54,576 bases of DNA from Limnohabitans sp. (GTDB taxonomy: Bacteria; Pseudomonadota; Gammaproteobacteria; Burkholderiales; Burkholderiaceae_C), in NCBI GenBank assembly GCA_030158125.1, contig JAOATL010000008.1, positions 1 to 54,576 on the forward strand. The letters are read 5' to 3'. The notes under the pieces are model-generated. The model was not told the origin of the DNA. It made no database searches and was given only the letters and a program-made list of their open reading frames with translations. Below, piece after piece: positions 34,457 through 42,613 of the stretch (its first letter is position 1; each line of letters begins with the position of its first letter). The position numbers and the translations under genes were made by a program.

Positions 34457-35527
34457 ATGCGTCTAAACCCCGTCAAAAGCCCCCCTGTTGCGGCCACCCC
34501 CATGGCCTTTGTTCAGGCTATTTTGCGCGCCTATGCCGCCCAAAAGAAAAGCCCGGTCAAGGCGCTTGAATTTGCACAAATTACGCCATCACAGGCCAAA
34601 AAAATCAACACACACATCACCGCCTTGCAAATGGAGCGCATCTCCAGCTTTGCCATGCACGAGCTCAATGACGAGGCCCTGGGCTGCCTCAGCAGGCAGT
34701 TGCCATGGGGCACTTACGGCATGCTGGTGCGCGCCTCCCTGACCTCGCCCACACTGGGTGTGGCCCTTAAACGTTGGTGCCGGCATCACGGCCTGGTGAC
34801 CGATGACATTGAACTCTCGGTTGAAGAAATGGATGGCAAAGCGCACATTCGCTTAAGAGAACTCAATGACATGGGTGCACAACGCGAATTTGGCGTGCTG
34901 TCCATTCTTCGAAATTTATATGGCGTGGCCTGCTGGCTGATTGACTCCCGCGTCACCCTCGAACAAGTTCACTTTGCCTTTGAGGCACCCGCACACCAAG
35001 CGGTGTATCCCTTGATGTTTCAAGGGCCCGTGCAATTTGGTCCTGCGTCAGAACATACAGAGGCACGGGCGGTGTCTGAGTTGGTCATGAATGCCAGCTA
35101 CTTAGAACTGCCGCTGCGCCGAGATGAAGCCGCCTTGCAGCGCATGCTCGACACGGCACTCACCCTCACGGTGCTGCAATACCGCAAAGACCGTTTGCTG
35201 CTCACCCAGGTAAAGCAAGCACTGGCCATGCACCCGCAAGACACACACAGCGCAGAAGACTTGGCGCCCTTGTTGAATTTATCGCCGCGCAGTTTGCACA
35301 GGCAACTCAAAGAGGAAGGCACCAGCCTGCAAGTCCTGAAAGATGAAGTGCGACGCGAGCGCGCCATCGAGCTGCTTCAAAGAACCCGCAAGCCTGTAAA
35401 GCAAGTGGCCGAGAGCGCGGGCTTTCAAAATGAAAAAAGCTTTATCCGCGCGTTCAAGCAGTGGACCGGTCAAACCCCTGCGGCTTTTCGGGATGCGCGC
35501 CAAAGTTCGGGCAAAGCGCCCATATGA
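34457..35527 (+). CDS. AraC-family regulator, N-terminal arabinose-binding-like domain
   Basis: 356 residues. The N-terminal part (about 25-215) matches the AraC-type ligand domain of OruR/ArgR-like regulators (SRQLPWGTYGMLVRASLTSP and following). The C-terminal double helix-turn-helix (about 260-345) has LAPLLNLSPRSLHRQLKEEG and VKQVAESAGFQNEKSFIRAF with the closing GQTPAAFR. It is divergent from mccB and probably controls that operon, or itself, from the 96-base gap. Its 3' end overlaps the convergent HAD phosphatase gene by 58 bases. A modest AGG precedes the ATG. Confidence 0.88.
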   Translation: MRLNPVKSPPVAATPMAFVQAILRAYAAQKKSPVKALEFAQITPSQAKKINTHITALQMERISSFAMHELNDEALGCLSRQLPWGTYGMLVRASLTSPTLGVALKRWCRHHGLVTDDIELSVEEMDGKAHIRLRELNDMGAQREFGVLSILRNLYGVACWLIDSRVTLEQVHFAFEAPAHQAVYPLMFQGPVQFGPASEHTEARAVSELVMNASYLELPLRRDEAALQRMLDTALTLTVLQYRKDRLLLTQVKQALAMHPQDTHSAEDLAPLLNLSPRSLHRQLKEEGTSLQVLKDEVRRERAIELLQRTRKPVKQVAESAGFQNEKSFIRAFKQWTGQTPAAFRDARQSSGKAPI

Positions 35528-36147
35528 GGAAACAATTGAGATGCCCCTGCTTCTAGCAGCGCAGGTGCCAACGCCTCGTCAGTACACAGCGCCCAGACCG
35601 TGGCGCCTGCCGCCACACCCGCTTCAATGCCTGCGGTGCTGTCTTCAATTACCAAACAATGCGCCGGATTGCATTCCAAATGTGCTGCTGCCGCCAAGTA
35701 AACATCGGGCGCAGGCTTGGTGCGCGCCATTTCATGGCCACTGAAAATACGCCCTTCAAAATGCGGCATCAAGTCCACATGTGACAACTGCATTTCAACT
35801 TTGAACCGGTCTGCACCTGAAGCACAGGCAATGGCACCTTGCGTCAACTCATACGCTGCAGCCACTGCATCGTGCGCACCTGGCATCACTTGCAAACCCG
35901 CTTGCAGCGCATCGTTGCGGCGCATTCTGAAGGCATGCAGCCATTCCTCGGTCAGCGGCAAACCTGTTCGCGCTTCAATTTCTGCCTTGTGATCTTTGAC
36001 AGCTTTGCCCACAAAGTAGCGAAAGCATTCTTCGGGCGACATCAACCAGCCTCGCTCTTCCAGCATGTCACGCAACACAGCGTTGGTGATGGGCTCGCTG
36101 TCGACCAGCACGCCATCGCAATCAAAGAGTACGGCTTGAAAATTCAT
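35470..36147 (-). CDS. HAD-superfamily phosphatase, phosphoglycolate/beta-phosphoglucomutase type
   Basis: 225 residues. Motif I FDCDGVLVDSEP (8-19, D9 and D11), a helical cap, motif II around IACASGADRFKVE, motif III lysine in ARTKPAPDVYLAAA and motif IV CLVIEDSTAGIEAGVAAG are all visible. Members hydrolyse small sugar or glycolate phosphates; no specific substrate can be named. It follows ychJ by 28 bases on the same strand, and its last 19 codons overlap the end of the convergent AraC gene. Confidence 0.88.
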   Translation of the reverse strand: MNFQAVLFDCDGVLVDSEPITNAVLRDMLEERGWLMSPEECFRYFVGKAVKDHKAEIEARTGLPLTEEWLHAFRMRRNDALQAGLQVMPGAHDAVAAAYELTQGAIACASGADRFKVEMQLSHVDLMPHFEGRIFSGHEMARTKPAPDVYLAAAAHLECNPAHCLVIEDSTAGIEAGVAAGATVWALCTDEALAPALLEAGASQLFPHMGALPELWRASRKAAGV

Positions 36148-36175
36148 GCGCCGATGTTAACCGCTTCAAACGATT

Positions 36176-36598
36176 TCAGACGGCTTCGATGTAACGCCAC
36201 TGCCCCTCTTCGCACACAAAACAACTGCGCTCGTGCAAACGGTGCGCTTTGCCTGCCACCCGCACCCGAGCGACAAACTCAACTTCGGCGGTGGCTTGAC
36301 CGTTTTGCACCCCCGTCTCTACAAAGTCTTTGATTTCAAGACCGAGCCATTTGGCACCTTCGTCAAAGTTCACAGACTCAGGTCGATGTGCCGCCTGCCA
36401 TGTGTGCTTGAGGTAGGCCTGGTTCTCCAACACAAACGCGGTGTAGCGCGAGCGCATGAGATGCAAGGCATCTGGTGGCAGCAGGCCGTTTTGAAGGTAG
36501 CGGCCGCAGCAATCTTGGTACGCTGCGCCGCCGCCTTTGCGCTTTAAAGCACTGGGCGCACCGCCACATGGGCAAATATCGGGCGCAGACAAACTCAA
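36176..36598 (-). CDS. ychJ: YchJ family protein
   Basis: 140 residues from a TTG that overlaps the upstream stop codon as TTGA. The N-terminal SEC-C-like metal motif CPCGG...YQDCCGRYL binds zinc in related proteins, followed by the YchJ core (LMRSRYTAFVLENQAYLKHT and the FVARVRVAGKAHRLHERSCF strand). Function is unknown; a role in handling or tagging proteins has been guessed from the SEC-C motif. Coupled to the acyl-CoA dehydrogenase gene upstream. Confidence 0.87.
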   Translation of the reverse strand: MSLSAPDICPCGGAPSALKRKGGGAAYQDCCGRYLQNGLLPPDALHLMRSRYTAFVLENQAYLKHTWQAAHRPESVNFDEGAKWLGLEIKDFVETGVQNGQATAEVEFVARVRVAGKAHRLHERSCFVCEEGQWRYIEAV

Positions 36599-37725
36599 GC
36601 CAAAGCCCGTTGAATGATGATCTTTTGAACGTCGCTGGTGCCCTCATAAATTTGGCACACACGCACATCGCGGTAAATTCGTTCAACAGGAAAGTCGCTG
36701 ACAACGCCATACCCCCCCAAAGTTTGAATGGCCGCGCTGCAGATTTTTTCGGCAGCTTCACTGGCAAACAACTTGGCCATGGCGGCTTCTTTCAAGCAAG
36801 GCAAGCCTGCATCGCGCAATGTCGCAGCGTGCCACATCAGTTGACGTGCAGCCTCCAGTTGCGTGGCGCATTCGGCCAAACGGAAACCCACGGCTTGATG
36901 GTTGAAGATGGCGGTGCCAAAACTTTCGCGTTGCTTGGCGTACTCAATGGCCACCTCTAGCGCACTGCGCGCCATGCCAATGCTTTGTGCCGCAATGCCA
37001 ATGCGGCCGCCTTCTAGAGCAGACAAAGCGATCTTGTAGCCTTCGCCTTCTTGACCAATCAAATTCTCGGCAGGCACTTCGCAGTTTTCAAAGTTGATTT
37101 GCGCGGTGTCACTGGAATGCTGACCCAACTTGTCTTCCAAGCGCGCCACCTGATAACCGGGCGTGGTCGTGGGCACAATGAATGCGCTCATGCCTTTTTT
37201 GCCGGCGCCTTTATCGGTCACGGCAATGACGATGGCCACGTCGCCATGCTTGCCACTGGTGATGAACTGTTTCACACCATTGATCACATAGGCATCGCCT
37301 TTGCGCGTGGCCGTGGTGCGCAAAGCCGACGCATCCGATCCCACGTGAGGTTCCGTTAAACAAAATGCCCCGAGCAATTCACCTTGCGCCAAACGTGTCA
37401 GCCACTTTTGCTTTTGCGCATCGTTGCCGTAGCGCATGAGGATGGCGTTGACGGGGCAGTTGGTGACGCTGATGGTGGTGCTGACACCGCCATCACCGGC
37501 GGCAATTTCTTCCAGCACCAAGGCCAGCGTGAGGTAATCCAAATTGGCGCCGCCCAAGGACTCTGGCACACAGATGCCATAAGCACCTAAGGCCGCCAAG
37601 CCTTTGTGCGCTTCTTTGGGAAACTCGTGGGTCTTGTCCCACGTGGCGGCGTAGGGCCACAGTTGTTCTTTGGCAAATGCGCGAACTGCTTCGCGAATCA
37701 TTTCTTGGTCGGGGGTCAACAGCAT
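36595..37725 (-). CDS. Acyl-CoA dehydrogenase (short/medium-chain type)
   Basis: 376 residues. Motifs LLGAFCLTEPHVGSDASALRT, QFITSGKHGDVA and the C-terminal CQIYEGTSDVQK with catalytic Glu361 define a butyryl/short-chain-type flavoenzyme that oxidises acyl-CoA to 2-enoyl-CoA and passes electrons to ETF. It is 23 bases after the SDR gene and overlaps ychJ. With the nearby thiolase it could work in beta-oxidation of branched or short acyl-CoAs. Confidence 0.9.
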   Translation of the reverse strand: MLLTPDQEMIREAVRAFAKEQLWPYAATWDKTHEFPKEAHKGLAALGAYGICVPESLGGANLDYLTLALVLEEIAAGDGGVSTTISVTNCPVNAILMRYGNDAQKQKWLTRLAQGELLGAFCLTEPHVGSDASALRTTATRKGDAYVINGVKQFITSGKHGDVAIVIAVTDKGAGKKGMSAFIVPTTTPGYQVARLEDKLGQHSSDTAQINFENCEVPAENLIGQEGEGYKIALSALEGGRIGIAAQSIGMARSALEVAIEYAKQRESFGTAIFNHQAVGFRLAECATQLEAARQLMWHAATLRDAGLPCLKEAAMAKLFASEAAEKICSAAIQTLGGYGVVSDFPVERIYRDVRVCQIYEGTSDVQKIIIQRALA

Positions 37726-37748
37726 GTTGTTCTTTCAGGGGTGTTTGT

Positions 37749-38429
37749 CTACCAAGGCAACGTGGTTCCGTCGTAATTCAAAAACTGGCCTTGCATGGCA
37801 GCGCGTTGCTTGGCGCCACTGGCTGCTTCAAGCGTGGCACGCATTTGCGTCACACTGTCTTGTACGGCAAGAGGGGCAGCGTCACCGCCCATGTCGGTTT
37901 GCACCCAGCCCGGACTGAGCGCCAACCAAGTGACATTGGGAAAATCAAAGGGGGCCGTGCGCACCACCATGTTGAGTGCGGCTTTGCTGACCTTGTACAA
38001 AGCAGCGCGGCCGTTGTCGGTCAACTCAAGGCTGGCCATGCGGCTGCTGACAAAGGCAAAGGTGCCATCGGCTTCAGCCACCCATGGCGCCACTTGCGGC
38101 AAAGCCTGCATAGCGCCCAGTACATTGGCGCGCATGACGTCATCGAACACTTGTTGCGTGGGCGGTGTTTGCGGCGAGGCGCGTTCCATCACACCCGCCA
38201 CATACAAAGCCACATCAATTTTTTCGCCGTCCAAGCGCCAAGACAGGCCGCTCACACTGGCAGGCTTGGCCACATCGAGTTTGAAAGTTTCTGCGCCCAC
38301 TGCTTGCAGCTTGGCACACCCTTCGTCGTCGCGCGCTGTGGCCAGCACGCGCCAGCCATCGGCCACATATTGGCGTGCAAACTCAAAGCCAATGCCGCGC
38401 GAGGCGCCCAAGATCAAAACAGTTTTCAT
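37749..38429 (-). CDS. Short-chain dehydrogenase/reductase
   Basis: 226 residues from ATG 38429, with AAGGAG nine bases upstream (a TTG directly before it is also in frame). NAD(P)-binding motif LILGASRGIGFEFARQY, LYVAGV in place of the NNAG motif, serine in FVSSRMAS and the YKVSKAAL active-site Tyr-X3-Lys pair are visible. The overall type is that of C-factor-like SDRs of unknown substrate. It lies between the thiolase and the acyl-CoA dehydrogenase genes, same strand, short gaps. Confidence 0.88.
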   Translation of the reverse strand: MKTVLILGASRGIGFEFARQYVADGWRVLATARDDEGCAKLQAVGAETFKLDVAKPASVSGLSWRLDGEKIDVALYVAGVMERASPQTPPTQQVFDDVMRANVLGAMQALPQVAPWVAEADGTFAFVSSRMASLELTDNGRAALYKVSKAALNMVVRTAPFDFPNVTWLALSPGWVQTDMGGDAAPLAVQDSVTQMRATLEAASGAKQRAAMQGQFLNYDGTTLPW

Positions 38430-38455
38430 CAAAGGGCTCCTTGCTGAACTTGCGC

Positions 38456-39658
38456 TTAAACCAATTCCAACGCCACAGCAGTGCCTTCACCGCCACCAAT
38501 GCACAGTGTGGCCAAACCTTTTTTCAGGCCACGTGCTTTGAGTGCGTGAATAAGCGTCACCATGATGCGCGCGCCGGATGCGCCAATGGGGTGACCCAAA
38601 GCGCACGCACCGCCGTTCACGTTCACCTTCTCATGCGGCACATTGAGTTCTTTCATGAGGGCCATGGGCACCACAGCAAACGCTTCGTTCACTTCCCACA
38701 AGTCCACATCGCCAACGGTCCACCCGGCTTTGGCCAAAGCTTTTTGCGTAGCGCCCACTGGGGCTGTGGCAAACCATTCGGGTTCTTGTGCATGGGTGGC
38801 GTGGCTCACGATACGGGCCAAAGGCTTGCAACCCAATTTGTCTGCGGTGCTTTGACGCATCATGACAAGTGCTGCAGCGCCATCGTTGATGGAGGAGCTA
38901 GAAGCGGCGGTGATGGTGCCGTCTTTTTTGAACGCAGGCTTCAAGCTGGTGACTTTGTCCAGCTTCACTTTGCCAGGACCTTCGTCCACTGACACCGTGG
39001 TTTCACCCGCACGTGTTTTGAATGTCACAGGTGTGATTTCTGCTTGAAAAGCACCAGAGGCTGTGGCCGCTTTGGCGCGCTCGACGCTGGCAATGGCAAA
39101 CGCATCTTGCGCTGCACGCGTGAAGCTGTACTTGGCGGCACAGTCTTCGCCAAAGGTGCCCATGGAACGGCCCGCCTCGTAGGCGTCTTCCAAACCATCG
39201 AGCATCATGTGATCGTAAATTTTGTCGTGGCCCATGCGATAACCACCGCGGCCCTTGAGCATCAGGTAAGGCGCATTGGTCATGCTTTCCATGCCGCCGG
39301 CCACCAACACATCGTGTGAGCCGGCCAGCAACATGTCGTGTGCAAACATGGCAGCACGCATGCCAGAGCCACACATCTTGGACATGGTGACGGCACCTGC
39401 ACTCTTGGGCAGACCGCCTTTGAACCCCGCCTGACGCGCAGGCGCTTGACCTTGACCGGCCATCAAACAATTGCCAAACAAGACTTCCGTGACCAACTCT
39501 GCGCTGAACTTGGAACCCGCTGCTGCGCGCTCCACGGCCGCCTTGATGGCCGCACCGCCCAAGTCGTGTGCGGCCAGCGACGCGAAGTCGCCCTGAAAGC
39601 TGCCCATGGGTGTGCGCGCTGCGCTAACAATGACGACGGGGTCATGTGAAGTGGTCAT
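38456..39658 (-). CDS. Acetyl-CoA acetyltransferase (thiolase)
   Basis: 400 residues. Active-site Cys96 (SKMCGSGM), His356 (LGHPIGASG) and Cys386 (LCIGGGEGTA) are all in place. It interconverts two acetyl-CoA and acetoacetyl-CoA; beside an HMG-CoA lyase cluster it would help use the acetoacetate formed from leucine once it is activated, or act in polyhydroxybutyrate or beta-oxidation metabolism. It lies 38 bases after the carbonic anhydrase gene. No CoA-transferase for acetoacetate is in the window. Confidence 0.92.
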   Translation of the reverse strand: MTTSHDPVVIVSAARTPMGSFQGDFASLAAHDLGGAAIKAAVERAAAGSKFSAELVTEVLFGNCLMAGQGQAPARQAGFKGGLPKSAGAVTMSKMCGSGMRAAMFAHDMLLAGSHDVLVAGGMESMTNAPYLMLKGRGGYRMGHDKIYDHMMLDGLEDAYEAGRSMGTFGEDCAAKYSFTRAAQDAFAIASVERAKAATASGAFQAEITPVTFKTRAGETTVSVDEGPGKVKLDKVTSLKPAFKKDGTITAASSSSINDGAAALVMMRQSTADKLGCKPLARIVSHATHAQEPEWFATAPVGATQKALAKAGWTVGDVDLWEVNEAFAVVPMALMKELNVPHEKVNVNGGACALGHPIGASGARIMVTLIHALKARGLKKGLATLCIGGGEGTAVALELV

Positions 39659-39696
39659 GTGAAGTACTCCTGTTAGATTGAAATTTGAGAAAGGCG

Positions 39697-40353
39697 TTAC
39701 GCACCGCGTGGGTAACGTTTAAAGGCGCGTCGAAACACATCGACCACCTCGTGCGATCCGGTCATGGTGACGTCCATGTCTTTGACCAGGCCATCGTTCA
39801 AACCATAGACCCAGCCATGGACAGCAATTTTTTGGCCACGACCCCACGCGTCTTGCATGACGTTGGACAAAGCCACGTTGCCCACTTGCTCAATGACATT
39901 CATTTCGCACATGGCGTCTTCAAGTTGCTGTTGTGGCAAATGGTTCAAGCGTTGGCGATGGCGCAAACGCACATCTTGCACATGGCGCAGCCAGTTGTCG
40001 GCTAAGCCAATGCGGGTGCCGCGTGTAGCAGCCAGCACACCGCCGCAGCCGTAATGGCCCACCACCATGATGTGCTCCACTTTGAGCGCATCCACAGCGT
40101 ATTGAATGACCGACAAGGCATTCAAGTCGGAGTGCACCACCACATTGGCCACGTTCCGATGCACAAACACTTCACCGGGCTCGAGGCCTGTGATTTGGTT
40201 GGCGGGCACGCGGCTGTCGGAACAGCCAATCCATAGATATTTGGGCGACTGTTGCTGCGCCAAATGATTGAAGAACCCAGGCTGCTCACGCTCCATGCGC
40301 TCGGCCCAAATCCGGTTGTTGTCAAAGAGATGTGAGAGATGTTTTGTAGTCAT
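39697..40353 (-). CDS. can: Beta-class carbonic anhydrase
   Basis: 218 residues, close to E. coli Can (220). Zinc ligands C44 (with D46 and R48 in CSDSR), H100 and C103 (GHYGCGG) are present. It interconverts carbon dioxide and bicarbonate in the cytoplasm. It is placed between isovaleryl-CoA dehydrogenase (41 bases) and the thiolase (38 bases), so it may be co-expressed with the leucine pathway and supply the bicarbonate used by methylcrotonyl-CoA carboxylase; this link is inference from position. Confidence 0.94.
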   Translation of the reverse strand: MTTKHLSHLFDNNRIWAERMEREQPGFFNHLAQQQSPKYLWIGCSDSRVPANQITGLEPGEVFVHRNVANVVVHSDLNALSVIQYAVDALKVEHIMVVGHYGCGGVLAATRGTRIGLADNWLRHVQDVRLRHRQRLNHLPQQQLEDAMCEMNVIEQVGNVALSNVMQDAWGRGQKIAVHGWVYGLNDGLVKDMDVTMTGSHEVVDVFRRAFKRYPRGA

Positions 40354-40394
40354 GCCTGCATTGTCTCAACGTTTGCAAAAATCCGAAGCATCGA

Positions 40395-41573
40395 TCAGCA
40401 TGTTTCCGCAAACAATTCACGGCCAATCAGCATGCGGCGAATTTCGCTGGTGCCGGCGCCAATCTCATACAGCTTGGCATCGCGCCACAAGCGGCCCAAG
40501 GGGTATTCGTTGATGTACCCATTGCCACCAAAAATCTGCACGCCTTCGCCGGCCATCCAGGTGGCTTTTTCGGCACACCACAAAATGACACTTGCGCAGT
40601 CTTTGCGCACTTGTCGCACGTGGTCGGTGCCCAGCATGTCGAGGTTTTTGCCTACGGTGTAGCAAAACGCACGGCCGGCTTGCAACACGGTGTACATGTC
40701 GGCCACTTTGCCTTGAATCAGTTGGAACTCACCAATGCTTTGACCAAACTGCTTGCGATCGTGTATGTAAGGCACCACGTTGTCCATCACCGATTGCATG
40801 ATGCCCAATGGCCCCGCGGCCAACACAGCACGCTCGTAATCCAAACCACTCATCAAAACTTTGGCACCCATGTTGAGGCCGCCCAAAATATTCTCTTCTG
40901 GCACTTCCACGTTTTGAAACACCAGCTCACCCGTGTGGCTACCGCGCATGCCCAGCTTGTCGAGCTTCTGCGCAACCGAGAAGCCCTTCATGCTTTTCTC
41001 GATCAAGAAGGCGGTGACGCCGCGCGCGCCCAACTCGGGTTCGGTTTTGGCATAGACCACCAAGGTGTCAGCATCGGGGCCGTTGGTGATCCACATTTTG
41101 TTGCCGTTGAGCACGTAGTAGCCACCTTTGTCCTCGGCTTTGAGTTTCATGCTGATGACGTCAGAGCCAGCGCCTGGCTCGCTCATGGCCAACGCACCCA
41201 CGTGCTCGCCACTGATCAGCTTGGGCAAGTATTTTTGCTTTTGCGCGTCGGTGCCGTTGCGCTTGATTTGATTGACACACAAATTGCTGTGCGCGCCATA
41301 CGACAAGCCCACACTGGCCGACGCGCGAGAAATTTCTTCCATGGCAATCATGTGTGCGAGGTAACCCATGTTGGCGCCGCCATAGACCTCTGGCACCGTG
41401 ATGCCCAACACACCCACGTCGCCCATCTTGCGCCACAGGTCCATGGGGAACTGATCGGCGCGATCAATTTCAGCAGCACGGGGGGCAATTTCAGCTTGCG
41501 CAAAATCGCGGACCGCATCGCGCAAAGCGTCAATCTCTTCACCCAATTGAAAGTTAAGACCTGGCATGTTCAT
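40395..41573 (-). CDS. ivd: Isovaleryl-CoA dehydrogenase
   Basis: 392 residues. The catalytic base Glu247 lies in [18 protein letters not shown], the position specific to isovaleryl-CoA dehydrogenases, while the C-terminal [13 protein letters not shown] lacks the usual glutamate of other members. FAD motifs [16 protein letters not shown] and [13 protein letters not shown] are present. It oxidises isovaleryl-CoA to 3-methylcrotonyl-CoA with electron transfer to ETF, the first committed step of leucine degradation after the branched-chain dehydrogenase. It is the third gene after liuR on the same strand (54 bases after the thioesterase). Confidence 0.95.
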   Translation of the reverse strand: MNMPGLNFQLGEEIDALRDAVRDFAQAEIAPRAAEIDRADQFPMDLWRKMGDVGVLGITVPEVYGGANMGYLAHMIAMEEISRASASVGLSYGAHSNLCVNQIKRNGTDAQKQKYLPKLISGEHVGALAMSEPGAGSDVISMKLKAEDKGGYYVLNGNKMWITNGPDADTLVVYAKTEPELGARGVTAFLIEKSMKGFSVAQKLDKLGMRGSHTGELVFQNVEVPEENILGGLNMGAKVLMSGLDYERAVLAAGPLGIMQSVMDNVVPYIHDRKQFGQSIGEFQLIQGKVADMYTVLQAGRAFCYTVGKNLDMLGTDHVRQVRKDCASVILWCAEKATWMAGEGVQIFGGNGYINEYPLGRLWRDAKLYEIGAGTSEIRRMLIGRELFAETC

Positions 41574-41627
41574 GTTGTTGACTCCACACTGAATTTGAAA
41601 AATTGGAAGGCTGGTTGAGAATGACGC

Positions 41628-42071
41628 TCAATAGGTTTGCGGCACCGGCACCAAGGTTTGCTGCATCACGGCACACATGGATTTTTTGCCTTGTGCATCG
41701 ATGTGAAAAACTTCCGCCGTGGTGACGATGATGCGTTTACCGCCTTTGACCACCTTGCCCACTGCGCGAAGTTCACCCTCTTGGTGACCACTTAAAAAAT
41801 TGATTTTGTATTCCACCGTGACCACCTCCATGCCTTCAGGCGCCACTGTCAGGCCGGCATAGCCGCCTGCAATGTCGGCCAATGCGCCCATGGCACCGCC
41901 ATGAAAACCACCTTGCTGTTGCGTCACTTTTTCGCCATAGGGCAAGGCAATTTCAACTTCACCCCGTTCGACGCGCACCAGTGTGGCGTCTAAATGTTTC
42001 ATCATGCCTTGCCGTGCAAAACTGGCAGCAATGCGCTTTGCAACGGGTGTAGAGAAGTCTGGCGCGTTCAT
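41628..42071 (-). CDS. PaaI-family hotdog thioesterase
   Basis: 147 residues. The GGFHGGAMGALADIAGGYAGL segment (54-74) is the hotdog active-site helix of PaaI-type acyl-CoA thioesterases. It probably hydrolyses stalled acyl-CoA intermediates of the pathway encoded downstream. Its ATG overlaps the liuR stop as ATGA, so the two are translationally coupled. Confidence 0.88.
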   Translation of the reverse strand: MNAPDFSTPVAKRIAASFARQGMMKHLDATLVRVERGEVEIALPYGEKVTQQQGGFHGGAMGALADIAGGYAGLTVAPEGMEVVTVEYKINFLSGHQEGELRAVGKVVKGGKRIIVTTAEVFHIDAQGKKSMCAVMQQTLVPVPQTY

Positions 42072-42481
42072 GCGACTGACTTTTTCTGAGCCGCCTTATC
42101 GGCCCGCGCCAGCAAGGTGCGCGCATCTTTTTCATGCGTCTTCACCTCTTCCAGCGTGGCATGCAAGTCGGCCAACTGCGATTCCAGTTGCTGCCGGTGC
42201 TCGGCCAGCACCACCAAAAACTTTTTCAATTGCGGCCCGGTGTCGCGTGGGCTGTCGTACATGTCAATCAACTCTTTGGCTTCTGTGAGTGACAAGCCCA
42301 GACGTTTGGCGCGCAACGTGAGTTTGAGGCGTGTTCGGTCGCGCGAGGAATAAACTCGATTGCGGCCACCCGGGCCCGAGCGCTCAGGCTCCAGCAATCC
42401 CATGTCTTCGTAAAAACGAATGGCACGCGTGGTGAGGTCAAACTCTTTGGCCAGGTCGCTGATTGAAAATTGAGTTGCCAT
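42068..42481 (-). CDS. liuR: MerR-family regulator of leucine/isovalerate degradation
   Basis: 137 residues. The MerR winged helix (FSISDLAKEFDLTTRAIRFYEDMGLLEPER, given here as two joined halves: FSISDLAKEF and DLTTRAIRFYEDMG) is at 5-34, followed by GGRNRVYSSRDRTRL and a long dimerisation coiled coil. No cysteine metal-sensor motif is present, as expected for LiuR-type regulators that sense acyl-CoA intermediates. It heads the run liuR-paaI-ivd and has a MerR-type operator within its own promoter (42549-42578). It is divergent from an MBL-fold hydrolase gene that could share the control. Confidence 0.92.
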   Translation of the reverse strand: MATQFSISDLAKEFDLTTRAIRFYEDMGLLEPERSGPGGRNRVYSSRDRTRLKLTLRAKRLGLSLTEAKELIDMYDSPRDTGPQLKKFLVVLAEHRQQLESQLADLHATLEEVKTHEKDARTLLARADKAAQKKSVA

Positions 42482-42548
42482 GCTGCTTACTTTCCTACTT
42501 GCGCACAGGCGACAGACGGGGTCGTCTGGTGCGTCTTACAATGCCTCA

Positions 42549-42578
42549 AATGTAATTGACGTTAACGTAAACGTCAAT
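42549..42578 (-). promoter_or_regulatory. LiuR operator and promoter
   Basis: An inverted repeat with nine-base arms, ATTGACGTT and AACGTCAAT separated by AACGTA, spans 42555-42578. On the minus strand it covers the -35 hexamer TTGACG (42577 to 42572) and the 17-base spacer before the -10 hexamer TACATT (42554 to 42549). Such placement of the operator between -35 and -10 is typical of MerR-family control. It also lies about 36 bases upstream of the divergent MBL gene start. Confidence 0.8.
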
Positions 42579-42613
42579 GCACCAACGGGATTTTTCCCCA
42601 AGCCAAAATTGCC

